From: Thalassovita mediterranea
GTDB lineage: Bacteria > Pseudomonadota > Alphaproteobacteria > Caulobacterales > Hyphomonadaceae
Length of the DNA: 64,000 bases
Reading direction: 5' to 3'
NCBI GenBank assembly: GCA_019448215.1
Contig: CP080408.1
Location: forward strand, 930,001 to 994,000
Shown here: in pieces, positions 25,610 through 34,954 of the stretch
Numbering within the stretch: the stretch's first letter is position 1
Layout of the letters: each line of letters starts with the position of its first letter
The notes under the pieces: model-generated
Seen by the model: only the letters and a program-made list of their open reading frames with translations
What the model was told of the DNA's origin: nothing
Database searches by the model: none
Made by a program: the position numbers and the translations under genes

Positions 25610-26218
25610 CTATTCGCTCGCATCTTCAGCGACCTTGACCAGCTCGGTCTCGATCATCAGCTGCAGCTCGTCGGAGACGGCCGGTACAGCGTAATCGACG
25701 CCCCAGTCAGAGCGCATCATCGTGCCAGTCGCTGAGAAGCCAGCCTTGTAGGTGCCGCGAGCTTCAGCCGCCTTGTTGAGCGTGACATCGAGCGTGACCG
25801 GATGCGTTTCACCCTTGAGCGTCAGGTCGCCGGTCATCGTGCCGGTCTTGCCGTCTTCGGTTTCGAACGACGTGGCAGTGAAGGTCGCGGTCGGGAAGGC
25901 TTCAACGTCAAGCAGGTCGCCGGACGACAGATGGTTCTCAAACTGTTCGTCGCCAGGCGTACCGACCCAGAAGCCGCCGCCAGCAAGATTGAAGGTCACT
26001 TCAATGCTGGAGTTTTCCGGGTTCTCCATGTCCAGCATCAGGCTGCCTTCATAGTCCGTGAATTCGATGGCCTGGCGGGAAAAGCCCATATGGTCCCAGC
26101 TCGCAACGATCGTGGTGTGATCCTTGTCGAACTCATAGGCGACAGGCTCTGCCATGGCGGCAGGGGCAGCAAGGGCAAGACCGAGGGCGGTCATCGCGAA
26201 AGTGGCGGTTCTGGTCAT
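25610..26218 (-). CDS. YceI family periplasmic lipid-binding-type protein
   Basis: About 202 residues with a signal peptide ('MTRTATFAMTALGLALAAPA'...). The mature part has the YceI pattern: 'YEFDKDHTTIVASWDHMGFS' at the start, 'FNLAGGGFWVG', 'VTGDLTLKGETHPVTLDV'-type centre and 'MRSDWGVDY'. YceI proteins are lipocalin-like barrels that bind isoprenoid or other lipids. AAGGA precedes the ATG used. It ends in a strong terminator. Confidence 0.92.
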   Translation of the reverse strand: MTRTATFAMTALGLALAAPAAMAEPVAYEFDKDHTTIVASWDHMGFSRQAIEFTDYEGSLMLDMENPENSSIEVTFNLAGGGFWVGTPGDEQFENHLSSGDLLDVEAFPTATFTATSFETEDGKTGTMTGDLTLKGETHPVTLDVTLNKAAEARGTYKAGFSATGTMMRSDWGVDYAVPAVSDELQLMIETELVKVAEDASE

Positions 26219-26327
26219 GAAGTATCCTTTCAGAAGGCGAGGAAATGTAATCCTGCCCAGAAAGGTGGAGCAGTGCGGGCGCGAGGCAAGCACCTGCATA
26301 ACTCTTATCACGCCAGAAGATGAGCGC

Positions 26328-26972
26328 CTATTGCGCGCGCTCCACCACCGACAGGTTCATGCTGAACGACCGGCGCTCTCCTTCCGAGCGGAACGGGTAG
26401 ACGCAGTGAAACATGTTCGAGGGAAAGATATAGAAGTCGCCCACGCGCGGCCGGATCATGAAGTTCGAGACCGAGTAGTGACTGTCGGTGCCGTGCGCGA
26501 ACTGGAGATGACCATGGGTCGGGTGGTGGTCCCTGTCATCCTCTTCCCATTCCCTGTCGATGCCTTCTGGCAGGGCGAGGTACCCCACGCACGAGATCGA
26601 CGCCCCGGTATGGATGTGCAGCGGGTTATAGTCGCCTGCATACTGGCGCACGAACCAGCCGCCCATAATGTTCAGCTCGAACTGTTTGGTGCGGTGTTCG
26701 TAGTCACCGAAGGCCCCGCGATGGGTCGCGCGGATATGATATTCTATAAGGGTCTGGCCCAGCGCTGCCGCCGCAAGGTCGATCAACGCCTTGTCGAAAC
26801 GCAGCTCCTGGCGGACCTTGCCGACGAGGGCGCCCGAATGATCCTCAAGATCCCGGCTGATGGCACGGTTCATCTCATCGACGAAATCCGGCGTCATACG
26901 GGTGAAGCCCATCAGGGGACCAAACGGCGTGAAGAATTCCTTCTCCGCCTGCGGCGTGAAGATCGCACTCAT
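26328..26972 (-). CDS. Putative 2-oxoglutarate/Fe(II) oxygenase (TIGR02466-like)
   Basis: A protein of about 214 residues. 'NPLHIHTGASISCVGYL' gives the first iron-binding H-x-H/T site, and 'FPSNMFHCVYPF' followed by 'ERRSFSMN' gives the distal His and the 2OG-binding Arg. This is the layout of the TIGR02466 family of predicted double-stranded beta-helix oxygenases. The substrate is not known. The start chosen gives 'MSAIFTP', with a GAGAGG site upstream. Confidence 0.75.
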   Translation of the reverse strand: MSAIFTPQAEKEFFTPFGPLMGFTRMTPDFVDEMNRAISRDLEDHSGALVGKVRQELRFDKALIDLAAAALGQTLIEYHIRATHRGAFGDYEHRTKQFELNIMGGWFVRQYAGDYNPLHIHTGASISCVGYLALPEGIDREWEEDDRDHHPTHGHLQFAHGTDSHYSVSNFMIRPRVGDFYIFPSNMFHCVYPFRSEGERRSFSMNLSVVERAQ

Positions 26973-27100
26973 ACAAAGACGCCTCTCAGCGTTGATGCAC
27001 AGGCGACCCTGAAAGCCTGTTGGCACTATACCCTGCGGACGGTTTTGATTTGGGTCCAGCAAAAGGTCAATTATTGAAAGATTACAGTTTGGATAGCTGT

Positions 27101-28012
27101 CTATCCGGCCAACGGATGGGCCGTTTCAAGAAGCTCGGCGAGCTCGTCGGTCAGGACGTGCGTGTAGATTTCCGTGGTCGAAATGTCGGCATGGCCAAGC
27201 AGCGTCTGAACCGATCGGAGATCAGCGCCCCCCTGTAGCAGGTGGGTCGCATAGGCATGGCGCAGGGCGTGCGGATGGACTTTCGACGGCTTGATCCCGG
27301 CCTCGACGGCCAGCGCGTCCAGCATCTGGCCAAGGCGGCGGCGGGTCAGATGCCCCTCCTTGCCGCGCGACGGAAAAAGGTAGGCCGCCGCCCCGTTCGC
27401 TTTCAGCGTCTTTTTCGGCAGGCTGTCCTCGCGAACCTCCAGCCAGTCTGAAATCGCCTCCAGCGCCGGTCCGCCAAGCGGGCAGAGCCGGTCCTTACCA
27501 CCCTTGCCGCGCACGATGATGTCACGTGTTTCCCAATGGCCGCCCTTCCGGCGAGGCAGATTGCCAAGCTTCAGGCTGACCAGCTCACTGACACGCAGGC
27601 CGGCGCCGTAGAGAAGCTCGAGCAGGCAGCGCATCCTGACATCCTCGCCGCACGCATCGATGAGGCGCTCCACCTCCTCGCGGCTGAGCACGTCTGGAAT
27701 GTCGCGGCCCGCCTTCGGCCCTTCCTGCTTTGAGGTCGGGTCATCCTTGCGGTCGCCCTCCTCGAACAGGAACCGGAAGAAGCGGCGCATCGAGGAGAGC
27801 TTTCTCGCCTGCGTCCGCGGGGCGAGACCCTGGGCCGCAAGGGAGGACACATAGCGGGACACATCTTTTGCGTCCGCTCGCGTCAGCTTTCCGCGCATAC
27901 TGTCAGAGGCATCACGGAGATCGCGCCCATAGGCATCCAGCGTATTGGGGGAGGCCCCACGCTCGGCGCTCATCATTTCGAGGAAGGCATCTATGCGGGC
28001 AGCGTCGCTCAT
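27101..28012 (-). CDS. xerD: Tyrosine recombinase XerD
   Basis: A 303-residue integrase. The N-terminal SAM-like domain ('LDAYGRDLRD') is followed by the catalytic domain with Arg in 'GAGLRVSELV', Lys in 'GKGGKDRL', H-x2-R in 'HALRHAYATHL', His in 'LLGHADIST' and nucleophile Tyr in 'TEIYTHV'. With XerC it resolves chromosome dimers at dif. The length is normal and no phage or transposon genes surround it. Confidence 0.93.
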   Translation of the reverse strand: MSDAARIDAFLEMMSAERGASPNTLDAYGRDLRDASDSMRGKLTRADAKDVSRYVSSLAAQGLAPRTQARKLSSMRRFFRFLFEEGDRKDDPTSKQEGPKAGRDIPDVLSREEVERLIDACGEDVRMRCLLELLYGAGLRVSELVSLKLGNLPRRKGGHWETRDIIVRGKGGKDRLCPLGGPALEAISDWLEVREDSLPKKTLKANGAAAYLFPSRGKEGHLTRRRLGQMLDALAVEAGIKPSKVHPHALRHAYATHLLQGGADLRSVQTLLGHADISTTEIYTHVLTDELAELLETAHPLAG

Positions 28013-28160
28013 GACCTGAATTTGCCGCCGCGATGCTTAACAGGGCGCTTAAATAGCGAAACGGGCGCCAGTCTCCCGGCGCTCGCCTCAAAAGGTCTTC
28101 AAAAAACACCGCCAGTGCACCGCCACTACATCGTGGCTGCACCGTCAAAACAGGGGCGCT

Positions 28161-29903
28161 CTACTCCTTTGGTGGCTCTGTCTTGTCGACCACCGGATGA
28201 CCATGATCAGGGTCATCATTCATCTTGTGCATCGCCACCACGACCCCTGAGAGGGCCAGAATGGCGATAAGGTTCGGGAAGGCCATCGACGCATTCGCGA
28301 TGTCCCCGAACAGCCAGAGCGCATCGGTATTGGTCACAATCGCCCCGCCAAAGACCACGATCACCCAGAAATAGCGGAAAGGGTGCGTTGCCCATTCGCC
28401 AACCAGATAGGTCACGGCCTGCTCACCATAATAGGACCAGCCGATGATGGTGGTGAAGGCGAAGAAGAAAAGCGCAATGGTTACAACCCACTCGCCGCCC
28501 GGAAGGGCTGCGCCGTAAGCCCGTGCCGTGATGCCGGACGACTCTGCGTCGGTCTCATAGACATAGCGCACCTCATTGAGGACCGTTGCATCCGTCGAGG
28601 CAGCAAGCGCCTTGTCGAAATAGGCCTGCTCTTCAGCCTCGGTCGACCCGCTTGGCAGGTCGGAGGCGAGGCTCAGGCCATTGGTGCGGCACTGCTGCAG
28701 GAAGGCCGAAGCCTCCTCGCCGCGCGCGGCAACAATCTCGGTGCGTCCTTCGGTATAGGCCGATGGGAACAGGTCCTCGACGCCCGTGCCTTCCGGCAAG
28801 GTATTGTATCCTTCCTCCACACACTGGTTCGCCGCGATCAGCGCCGGGCTGCGTGTGAAGTCACCAGACACGGTCAGGATGACCAGCGCCGTCATCGTAC
28901 AGATGACGATCGTGTCGATGAACACGCCGATCATTGCGATCTCGCCCTGCTGGACCGGGTTCTTGGTCTTGGCCGCAGCATGCGCAATCGGGGCCGAACC
29001 CTGACCGGCCTCGTTGGAGAAGAGGCCGCGCGCGATACCGAAGCGCACCGCCTGCATCATGCCATAACCAGCTGCACCGCCGACCACTTCCTGCAGACCA
29101 AAGGCCGACTTGAAGATGACCGCGAAAGCATGCGGGATCTCGCTCGCATTGAGGATCAGCACGACCAGCGCACAGAGCACATAAGCGCCCGCCATGAGCG
29201 GTACGATCCGCCCGGCAACACTACCGATCGACTTGATGCCGCCAATGATGACCGCGAAGACGAGACCGGCAATGACGACGCCAATGCCCCAGTTCGGAAG
29301 CGAAAGCCCCATCGTGCCGCGGGCCGTTTCCATGGCCGTCTGCGTAATTGAGTTGGACTGGATCATTGAGCCCGTCGCCGCTGCAGAGAAGAGCGTACCG
29401 AGACAGAAGATGACGGCCAGCCAGGTCCATTTCTTACCGAGGCCGTTCTTGATGTAGTACATCGGCCCGCCATTGATGCGGCCATACTCATCGGTTTCGC
29501 GGTACTTCACGGCAAGGGAGCTCTCAGCAAAGGCGAGCGCCATACCGAGGAGCGCCGTGATCCACATCCAGAAGATCGCGCCGGGACCACCCATCGCAAT
29601 CGCCGTCGCGACACCTGCAAGGTTACCAGTACCGACCTGGCCAGACAGCGCAGTCGAAAGCGCCTGCCAGGGCGTAATCGCGCCATCCTCGCCTTGTGCC
29701 TTGCGGCCCTGCCAGACTTCGGCAAGGGCAGGCACGAACCGGCGAACCGGACGGCCAGCAAGGCGGATCATGACGAACAGGCCTGTGCCCAGAAGCACAA
29801 TGGCAAGCGGTCCTATCTCTCCGGGGATGACGACGGTGTCGCCCCATGTGCCGCCCCAGATAAATCCGGCGACATTCTCAATCAGCGTGACAAGCGATTC
29901 CAT
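28161..29903 (-). CDS. AGCS family alanine/glycine:sodium symporter with an extra loop
   Basis: A 580-residue symporter. 'TPWQALSTALSGQVGTGNLAG' carries the AGCS signature and the segment 'SNEAGQGSAPIAHAAA' is highly conserved. It imports small neutral amino acids with Na+. Compared with the usual 450-500 residues, about 110 polar residues (about 348-458) are inserted between 'MTALVILTVSG' and 'GGEWVVTIALFFFAF'. They include Cys361 and Cys405 and probably lie outside the membrane. The C-terminus is His- and Asp-rich. Confidence 0.9.
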   Translation of the reverse strand: MESLVTLIENVAGFIWGGTWGDTVVIPGEIGPLAIVLLGTGLFVMIRLAGRPVRRFVPALAEVWQGRKAQGEDGAITPWQALSTALSGQVGTGNLAGVATAIAMGGPGAIFWMWITALLGMALAFAESSLAVKYRETDEYGRINGGPMYYIKNGLGKKWTWLAVIFCLGTLFSAAATGSMIQSNSITQTAMETARGTMGLSLPNWGIGVVIAGLVFAVIIGGIKSIGSVAGRIVPLMAGAYVLCALVVLILNASEIPHAFAVIFKSAFGLQEVVGGAAGYGMMQAVRFGIARGLFSNEAGQGSAPIAHAAAKTKNPVQQGEIAMIGVFIDTIVICTMTALVILTVSGDFTRSPALIAANQCVEEGYNTLPEGTGVEDLFPSAYTEGRTEIVAARGEEASAFLQQCRTNGLSLASDLPSGSTEAEEQAYFDKALAASTDATVLNEVRYVYETDAESSGITARAYGAALPGGEWVVTIALFFFAFTTIIGWSYYGEQAVTYLVGEWATHPFRYFWVIVVFGGAIVTNTDALWLFGDIANASMAFPNLIAILALSGVVVAMHKMNDDPDHGHPVVDKTEPPKE

Positions 29904-29969
29904 AAGCCCCTCCGGCTCCCTCTCAGCTCAGGCGGCGACACTAGACGTGTTTTCATCCGTGTGAAGCGC

Positions 29970-29998
29970 AAACGGGGCAGATTTTTCACCTGCCCCGC
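29970..29998 (-). terminator. Possible terminator downstream of the four-TM protein gene
   Basis: CGGGGCAG pairs with CTGCCCCG around a nine-base loop. On the minus strand only three T follow, so termination may be weak. It lies about 35 bases past the stop of the upstream minus-strand gene. Confidence 0.5.
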
Positions 29999-30033
29999 TC
30001 AACCTGCATGAATTTTGTCGCTTGAGATGCCGA

Positions 30034-30492
30034 TCAGGCAAAGCCTTCGCCAACGCCGAAGTCGCGGCGCGCTGAAACGATGGTCACGATCACGCCGGCC
30101 AGAACATCGAGCAGTGTCATGCTCATGATGATGAAAAAGGTCGAGGTCGCAAAGTTCGGCATGATCAGGAATTCGATCAGGCAGACGACGAAAAGGCTCA
30201 GCGAGATTGCATGATTGAAAATAGACGACGTGCCCGTACTGGTCGATTTCAAAATCTCGATGAATAGCAATGCGATAGCAACAATCACCAGCATCTCACC
30301 ATTGGTGATCGACCAGGTGACGCCCGAAATCATCGGAAAGGTAAGGAGCGAGCCGGACAGAAGCTCAAGCAGCGGCGCGGCATTGTTCACCGCATCATAG
30401 TTCACCGTCGTGCCGGAATAGGTCACCGCGATAATGTTATAGATCGCGACCGGGATCACCAGGAGAGGAAAGAAACTGAACACTGCGCGCAT
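30034..30492 (-). CDS. Four-TM membrane protein of unknown function
   Basis: A 152-residue protein with four hydrophobic segments (about 4-25, 45-80, 95-115 and 118-140) and a short charged C-terminus. Unusually rich in Ser, Thr and Ile for this genome. The ATG used has AGGGGG upstream; an in-frame start ten codons earlier adds a basic leader. No family recognised. Confidence 0.65.
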   Translation of the reverse strand: MRAVFSFFPLLVIPVAIYNIIAVTYSGTTVNYDAVNNAAPLLELLSGSLLTFPMISGVTWSITNGEMLVIVAIALLFIEILKSTSTGTSSIFNHAISLSLFVVCLIEFLIMPNFATSTFFIIMSMTLLDVLAGVIVTIVSARRDFGVGEGFA

Positions 30493-30636
30493 GGAAGACA
30501 CCCCCTTTTTCAGGCTGCGCAACCAGTTACCACGCGGCCCATTAACCGTGCCTGACTAACCCGGCAGGTGCGGGCTGTTAAGCGGAATCTCGGATCAGGC
30601 GAACAGGCGGCAGCCCTCTCGCTGGGGATTGAGCGC

Positions 30637-31368
30637 CTAAAGCTCGTCCGCGCCGCCCGGGTTGCGGCGACGGCGGATCAGCCAGGTCACGCCTCTAAGG
30701 TCAGACAGCGCGGCCCATAGACGTCCGAAATTGGTATAGTTCGACTTACCAGCGCCGCGCGGCCTGTGGTTCACATCCATGAATTCGGCCGCATAGCCTT
30801 CTGCCTTTACCAGTGCAGGCATGTAGCGGTGCATATGGTCGAAATAGGGAAGCGAGAGGTACGCATCGCGCTTGATGACCTTGATGCCGCAACCGCTATC
30901 GTCGCAGTCATCACGCAGCATACGCCGGCGGATTGCATTGGCGAATTTCGACCCGAAGCGCTTCCAGGCGGTATCCTTTCGGCTGGCGCGGCGGCCCATC
31001 ACCATGACGAGGTCGGCTGGCGCATCAGCGCGGGTGAGCGACCGGTAGAGGTCCGGCAGGTCAGCCGGGTCGTTCTGGCCGTCGCCGTCGAGCGTGCCGA
31101 TCACCCGGCCACGCGCCGCGCGAACACCTGTGCGGATCGCCCGGCTCTGGCCGGAATTGGCGCGGTGGCTGAGCACGCGCAGCGTTGGGTATTGCGACTT
31201 CAGACCGGCCAGCACAGCGCGCGTATCGTCGCTGGAGGCATCGTCCACCATGATCATCTCATAGGCGCGGCCATCGAGCGCGGCAGCAATCTCTTCGATG
31301 AGACCGGCGGCATTGCCAGCCTCATTATGCATCGGGACGACGACTGAAAATTCGAGCGTTTCGGCCAT
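30637..31368 (-). CDS. Family 2 glycosyltransferase (dolichol-phosphate mannosyltransferase-like)
   Basis: A 243-residue GT-A enzyme. 'FSVVVPMHNEAGNA' is the nucleotide-sugar loop, 'MVDDASSDDT' and 'GTLDGDGQNDP' carry the metal-binding acidic residues. It resembles polyprenyl-phosphate sugar transferases (DPM1/ArnC-like) but lacks C-terminal membrane segments. The product would be a lipid-linked sugar for envelope glycan synthesis. It is divergent from hrpB; the longer in-frame start would run into the hrpB upstream region. Confidence 0.85.
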   Translation of the reverse strand: MAETLEFSVVVPMHNEAGNAAGLIEEIAAALDGRAYEMIMVDDASSDDTRAVLAGLKSQYPTLRVLSHRANSGQSRAIRTGVRAARGRVIGTLDGDGQNDPADLPDLYRSLTRADAPADLVMVMGRRASRKDTAWKRFGSKFANAIRRRMLRDDCDDSGCGIKVIKRDAYLSLPYFDHMHRYMPALVKAEGYAAEFMDVNHRPRGAGKSNYTNFGRLWAALSDLRGVTWLIRRRRNPGGADEL

Positions 31369-31499
31369 GGCCTCTCGCCTTTTGCTGAAAACTTTAGCGC
31401 AGTTCCTTACGCGGTTCGGCCAGAATGCGAAACCATGGATGCGGGAAGGCACTGCGAGAAGCCGTGCCAAGGCTGACAGATTGCGATACGACGCCCGCG

Positions 31500-33944
31500 A
31501 TGAGTGACGCAGCCACCCTTCCGATTGAGAGCCTGCTTGGCGAGATATGTTCGGTCATCCGGGACCGGAAGCGGCTGGTTCTGGCGGCCCCACCGGGCGC
31601 GGGCAAGACGACGCGTGTGCCACTGGCGCTGGCCGGATTGATCGACGGCTTTGACGCGCTGCCCGGCAAGATTTTGCTACTCGAACCAAGACGGCTTGCC
31701 GCGCGAATGGCCGCTGACCGTATGGCCGCGACACTGGGTGAGAAGACTGGCGAGCGAATAGGCCTCTCGACCCGTATTGAACGGAAAGTCTCAAAGGCGA
31801 CGCAGGTCGAAGTGATGACCGATGGCCTGTTCACGCGCCGCTTGCTGGCCGATCCGGGCCTTGAGGGCGTGTCAGCTGTCATCTTCGACGAAATCCATGA
31901 GCGCAGCCTTAATGCCGATCTCGGTCTCGCGCTGGCACTGGAAGCCCAATCGGTCTTCCGCGATGACCTCCTGCTGCTCGCGATGTCGGCGACGCTGGAT
32001 ACGGAAAAGGTCGCTGGAACGCTCGATGCACCCGTGATCGAGAGTGAGGGGCGACAGTTTCCGGTCGAGACCAAGTATCTAGGCCGCAACCGGGATCGCA
32101 TCGAGGACCAGATGGCTACGGCCATCACAAAGGCGGTTCAGGCTGAGACGGGCTCCATCCTCGCTTTCCTGCCGGGTGCTGGTGAAATCAGGCGCACGGC
32201 CGAGCGGCTCTCGAGCCTGCCAGCAGACGTATCGGTTCATCCCCTTTATGGCGCGCTGTCACCGCGCGAGCAGGATGAGGCGGTTCGCCCTGCCAAGGCT
32301 GGCCAGCGCAAGATCGTGCTCGCGACCGATATCGCTGAAAGCGCCCTCACCATCGAAGGCGTCCACGTCGTTGTCGATGCAGGTCTCGCCCGTGTGCCTG
32401 AATTTGAACCGTCCAGCGGGACGCAAGTCCTTCGCACAATCCGCGCGGCAAAGGCGAATGTGGACCAGCGCCGGGGCCGGGCCGGGCGTCTTGGGCCGGG
32501 CGTCTGCTATCGCCTCTGGGATGAGGAAGAAACGCGCGGCCTGATCGCCGCGCCGCGCCCGGAAATCCTCAATGGAGACCTTTCCGGCCTGCTCCTTTCC
32601 ATCGCTGAATGGGGCGAAGATGACCCTTACCGGCTGACCTGGCTCGACACCCCGCCGCGCGGCCGCATTGAAGCGGCCCGCGAAGCGCTGAGTGCATTTG
32701 GCGCGCTCGACGAAGCAGGAAAGCTGACCGCGCACGGCAAGGCGATGGCCGCCCTGCCGCTCGACCCGAAATATGCAAGCCTTGTGGCGAGCGCCGCCAG
32801 CGATGGCGAGCGTGCGTTGGCCGCCGAAATCGCTGCACTGGCCAGTGAGGCAGGCATCGGTGGAAGCTCCCCCAACCTGAGCGACCGGCTGGCGGGCTTC
32901 AGGAAGGAAAACAGTTCGCGCGCCAAAGCGCTGAAGCGTCAGGCAGACCGCTGGGCGAATGGCGCGTCGCCTTCGGGCGACCCGGCCAAACTGCTGGCCA
33001 AAGCCTGGCCCGGGCAGATCGCGCGGCGCCGGGACGGCTCAGAAACAAGCTACCTTCTGGCGAATGGCCGCGCAGGTGAGGTGGAGGCAGCCTCCCCGCT
33101 CGCCCGCACGCAATGGATTGTCGTCGCCGACATGATCGGCGCAGCCGGGCGTGCCCGCATCACGCTAGCGGCCCCCATAAATGAAGCGGATGTACTGGCC
33201 CTGCACCCTCCGGTCATTGAGGAGTGGGCGAGTTTTGATCCTGCGTCGAAAGGCTTCAAGGCGCGGCGCGTGAAGGCCGTCGGGCGCATCGTCCTGTCAG
33301 AGACACCCCTGCCCCAGCCATCGGGAGAGGCGGCGCGGGCCGCCTTTATCGAATTCGTGCAGGCGAATGGTTTTGGCGCAGCAGGCATCGGCGAGCCGGT
33401 GCGCGTCTTTCTCGCCCGGCTCGGCTTCCTACATCGCAGCTTCGGTGAGGACTGGCCGGACTTGGATGAGGCGCAGCTTGCGGCGACAGCCGGTGACTGG
33501 CTGGCGCCTGCACTCGGCGGCGGCAAGTTCGAGATGCCATCCGACGGCGCGGTGCTGAACGCGTTGAAACAGTCGCTTGGCTGGCCGAAGGCACAGGAGA
33601 TCGACACTCTGGCGCCTCTGACGATTGCGCTGCCGTCAGGCCGGAATGCGCCTGTCGACTATCTCGATGACAATGCACCGCTGGTCGAGGCCAAGGCGCA
33701 GGAGCTGTTTGGCCTATCCCGTCAGCCCGCAATCGCAGACGGGCGGGTGCCGGTGACACTGCAGCTGATATCGCCGGCCGGACGGCCGATCGCGGTGACC
33801 AAGGACATTTCAGGCTTCTGGAGCGGGGGTTACCGCGACATGGCCAAGGATATGCGCGCGCAATATCCAAAGCATGACTGGCCAGATGATCCTGCATCGG
33901 CGAAGCCACATGTGGGGATGACGAAGAAACGGCTTAATCTCTGA
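31500..33944 (+). CDS. hrpB: ATP-dependent helicase HrpB
   Basis: An 814-residue DExH helicase. Walker A is 'APPGAGKTTRVP', motif II is 'FDEIHERS', motif III 'MSATLD', motif VI 'QRRGRAGR'. The HrpB-specific C-terminal domain follows. HrpB is a DEAH/RHA-type putative RNA helicase; its physiological role is not well defined. The ATG giving 'MSDAATLPIE' is used. Its 3' end overlaps the convergent secreted-protein gene by 11 bases. Confidence 0.93.
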   Translation: MSDAATLPIESLLGEICSVIRDRKRLVLAAPPGAGKTTRVPLALAGLIDGFDALPGKILLLEPRRLAARMAADRMAATLGEKTGERIGLSTRIERKVSKATQVEVMTDGLFTRRLLADPGLEGVSAVIFDEIHERSLNADLGLALALEAQSVFRDDLLLLAMSATLDTEKVAGTLDAPVIESEGRQFPVETKYLGRNRDRIEDQMATAITKAVQAETGSILAFLPGAGEIRRTAERLSSLPADVSVHPLYGALSPREQDEAVRPAKAGQRKIVLATDIAESALTIEGVHVVVDAGLARVPEFEPSSGTQVLRTIRAAKANVDQRRGRAGRLGPGVCYRLWDEEETRGLIAAPRPEILNGDLSGLLLSIAEWGEDDPYRLTWLDTPPRGRIEAAREALSAFGALDEAGKLTAHGKAMAALPLDPKYASLVASAASDGERALAAEIAALASEAGIGGSSPNLSDRLAGFRKENSSRAKALKRQADRWANGASPSGDPAKLLAKAWPGQIARRRDGSETSYLLANGRAGEVEAASPLARTQWIVVADMIGAAGRARITLAAPINEADVLALHPPVIEEWASFDPASKGFKARRVKAVGRIVLSETPLPQPSGEAARAAFIEFVQANGFGAAGIGEPVRVFLARLGFLHRSFGEDWPDLDEAQLAATAGDWLAPALGGGKFEMPSDGAVLNALKQSLGWPKAQEIDTLAPLTIALPSGRNAPVDYLDDNAPLVEAKAQELFGLSRQPAIADGRVPVTLQLISPAGRPIAVTKDISGFWSGGYRDMAKDMRAQYPKHDWPDDPASAKPHVGMTKKRLNL

Positions 33945-34395
33945 GCGTCAGTTTTGGCGCTCGTCCCATAAATTCGGCGATAGCGGCGCGAATTTCTTCA
34001 GAATTCTCGTAGCAAGTCTCAGACGTCGTTTCACAGACCGCAAATCGATCGGCAACGTATTCGAGCATCAGCACGTCGCCTCTGCGAACCTCGGCATGAA
34101 AGCGCAGATTCATCTTGCTGACCGGTCTGAACTCAATCATTCGCCCGGACGAAATCAGGCCTGAAATCTCCGTCATCTCTTTCGAAGAGGTGACGGTTTT
34201 CTTTTTGGATGCGGCGCGCTCAAGATCAGGTCGATCATAGCTGTATCTGGTGAACACGTCCCAAGGCATGAACCGGACCTGCATCACAAGGTACGTGTCT
34301 CGCGGAGTTTCAGCCGCCGCGACTGGACCTGCGGCGAACGCAATCGCGCATAAAGCCGCGCCCATAGCAGAAAAACGCCCAATCAAACGCAGCAT
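33934..34395 (-). CDS. Secreted protein of unknown function
   Basis: A 153-residue protein with a signal peptide ('MLRLIGRFSAMGAALCAIAF'..., cleavage near 'VAAAE'). The mature part has a Lys-rich segment 'ASKKKTVTSSKEM', and a Cys pair in 'AVCETTSETCYE' that could form a disulfide. No family recognised. It overlaps the 3' end of hrpB tail to tail and follows the next gene upstream by 10 bases. Confidence 0.65.
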   Translation of the reverse strand: MLRLIGRFSAMGAALCAIAFAAGPVAAAETPRDTYLVMQVRFMPWDVFTRYSYDRPDLERAASKKKTVTSSKEMTEISGLISSGRMIEFRPVSKMNLRFHAEVRRGDVLMLEYVADRFAVCETTSETCYENSEEIRAAIAEFMGRAPKLTLRD

Positions 34396-34405
34396 CCCTT
34401 TCGAC

Positions 34406-34831
34406 CTAGTGCGGGCGGCGTTCGTCGCCCCATTCCATGCCCATCGTCTTCTTCATCCAGTCACCGAATGTGGCCGGCTTTTCCAGATTTTTGGGATCGA
34501 GCGTGCCAAAGGCAATGACGGGACCCTCAGCCGTTTCGAGGCGCACGCCGGAGAGCTGCTGATGCGGATTGCCCCAATTGCCATAGCTGGTGGCAGGGTC
34601 GAGCAGCAGCATCACCTTGGTTCCGCCTGTGCCGTCGGCGCGCTTGCCGAAAACAAGGCCATAGCATTTCTCACGGCCGAAACCGCCCGAATGGCCCTGG
34701 CGCTTTCCGTCGAGCAGGACTTCGTCCCAGAGGAGGTTACGCCGCCACTGCAGGACGTGCATTTCGCCCTCTTCGGTAACGACCTTGATGTCGACCTGAT
34801 GGAGACCGACTCGAACCAGTTCTGCGCGCAT
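34406..34831 (-). CDS. Conserved-looking cytoplasmic protein of unknown function
   Basis: A 141-residue protein with no signal or membrane segment. It is rich in beta-forming segments ('VDIKVVTEEGEMHVLQWRRN', 'VRLETAEGPVIAFG') and has many aromatic residues ('NWGNPH', 'MEWGDERRPH'). No domain recognised. It lies upstream of the secreted protein gene, 10 bases apart, so the two may be co-transcribed. Confidence 0.65.
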   Translation of the reverse strand: MRAELVRVGLHQVDIKVVTEEGEMHVLQWRRNLLWDEVLLDGKRQGHSGGFGREKCYGLVFGKRADGTGGTKVMLLLDPATSYGNWGNPHQQLSGVRLETAEGPVIAFGTLDPKNLEKPATFGDWMKKTMGMEWGDERRPH

Positions 34832-34895
34832 GGGAGGCTTCCTTCTTCTCGTTATTATCGAAAAACAATAATTCGAGATACCGGAGGCGTCAAGA

Positions 34896-34931
34896 AAATA
34901 AAAAAGGCCAGCCTTGGGCAGGCTGGCCTTT
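34896..34931 (-). terminator. Rho-independent terminator of folE
   Basis: On the minus strand AGGCCAGCCT pairs perfectly with AGGCTGGCCT around a five-base loop and runs into TTTTTTATTTT. It lies about 24 bases past the folE stop codon. Confidence 0.93.
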
Positions 34932-34954
34932 CGGATCTTGAAGAGGACGCGGTG

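Noticed and set aside
27101-28012. xerD as a phage or island integrase
   Set aside because: Its length and motifs match XerD and no attachment repeats, tRNA or phage genes are nearby.
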